52,964 bases of DNA from Pirellulales bacterium (GTDB lineage: Bacteria; Planctomycetota; Planctomycetia; Pirellulales; UBA1268): NCBI GenBank assembly GCA_016776925.1, contig JADHSL010000012.1:1-52964 (forward strand), in the 5' to 3' direction. Of this stretch, positions 52,719-52,964 are shown piece by piece. Position 1 is the stretch's first letter, and each line of letters opens with the position of its first letter. The notes under the pieces were generated by a model. It searched no databases. It had not been told where the DNA came from and was given only the letters and a program-made list of their open reading frames with translations. A program made the position numbers and the translations under genes.

Positions 52719-52964
52719 CTACTCTTTGACGCGTTTCGATTGTACTTGATTTTTTGAGTTTTTTAGTGCGTTGTGAGGATTGGACGGACTGTTGGGCTCA
52801 TGATGCGTCGGCACGTGCTGATGGAGTCGCATGATGACCTCCCTGTAGCTTGGATCGCTTGCAAGATTGGTGTGTTCGAGCGGGTCGGCATCGTGATCGT
52901 AGAGTTCCTCAGCACCATCGGCACGCCCGCCATACCACGTATAACGATATCGTCCGTCAGTGAT
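52719..52964 (-). CDS. Sulfatase C-terminal fragment (5' end outside the window)
   Basis: An open frame of 81 codons runs from the right edge to a TAG stop at 52719-52721. Its translation includes DGRYRYTWYGG, AEELYDHDADPLEHTNLASDP and YREVIMRLHQHVP, which closely matches the C-terminal end of formylglycine-dependent sulfatases of the arylsulfatase/iduronate-2-sulfatase type. The active-site Cys or Ser region lies outside the window. Sulfatases are very abundant in marine planctomycetes, where they remove sulfate from algal polysaccharides. The last 25 residues are a polar tail. Confidence 0.88.
   Translation of the reverse strand: MTDGRYRYTWYGGRADGAEELYDHDADPLEHTNLASDPSYREVIMRLHQHVPTHHEPNSPSNPHNALKNSKNQVQSKRVKE

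Noticed and set aside
1-52964. CRISPR array, prophage, insertion sequence or genomic island
   Set aside because: No regularly spaced repeats, transposase, integrase or phage genes were seen, and base composition and gene content look uniform.

Overview
The window looks like a compact stretch of chromosome from a planctomycete, probably a marine member of the Pirellulales or Planctomycetales with a GC content near 50 percent. The evidence is the mix of genes. There is a BBP7-like outer-membrane barrel protein, a DUF1207-like secreted protein, a sulfatase tail, a sigma factor with extra N-terminal helix-turn-helix modules, a mitochondrial/spd-type EF-G, and a SulP transporter fused to a carbonic anhydrase. 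No phage, insertion sequence, CRISPR array or integron was seen. The assignment rests on family recognition, not on a database search.

Layout. Positions 1-5.5 kb hold a bicarbonate/sulfate transporter-carbonic anhydrase fusion (cut at the window start), tsaD, a DUF1207-like secreted protein and a flavin-reductase-like protein. Positions 5.6-9.5 kb hold a three-gene sugar-type ABC importer (lipoprotein, permease, double ATPase). A minus-strand group at 9.5-13.3 kb encodes an Aas-like acyl-activating enzyme, a GH2-like protein without a visible catalytic barrel, and an E1/ThiF-like adenylyltransferase. Then come leuS, glgC, a small lipoprotein, a LysM protein with a degenerate L,D-transpeptidase-like end, an S41 protease homologue that lacks its catalytic lysine, folC, the BBP7 protein, a pterin dehydratase, accD, rpe, a secreted repeat protein, a DUF3050 protein, fusA and a GluQ-like enzyme. 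Next are tRNA-Lys(TTT) and tRNA-Leu(CAG), cysK, a tandem parvulin/SurA-like protein, an aminotransferase and the unusual sigma factor.

The last third is core information processing. On the plus strand, infC-rpmI-rplT-pheS-pheT form a classic translation operon. Its infC appears to start at an AUC codon and its leaders contain candidate autoregulatory RNA structures. On the minus strand run a GlmU-type uridylyltransferase, prs, rplY, pth, rpsF, ssb, rplI and dnaB, with rpsR missing from its usual place between ssb and rplI. The window ends in the 3' part of a sulfatase gene.

The observations most worth following are the triple-HTH sigma factor with its long leader, the AUC start and structured leaders of the infC operon, and a set of apparently inactive envelope proteins (S41 protease, L,D-transpeptidase-like, GH2-like and parvulin-like). 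I did not find a clearly new multi-gene system. Most of the interest lies in individual unusual proteins and RNA elements.
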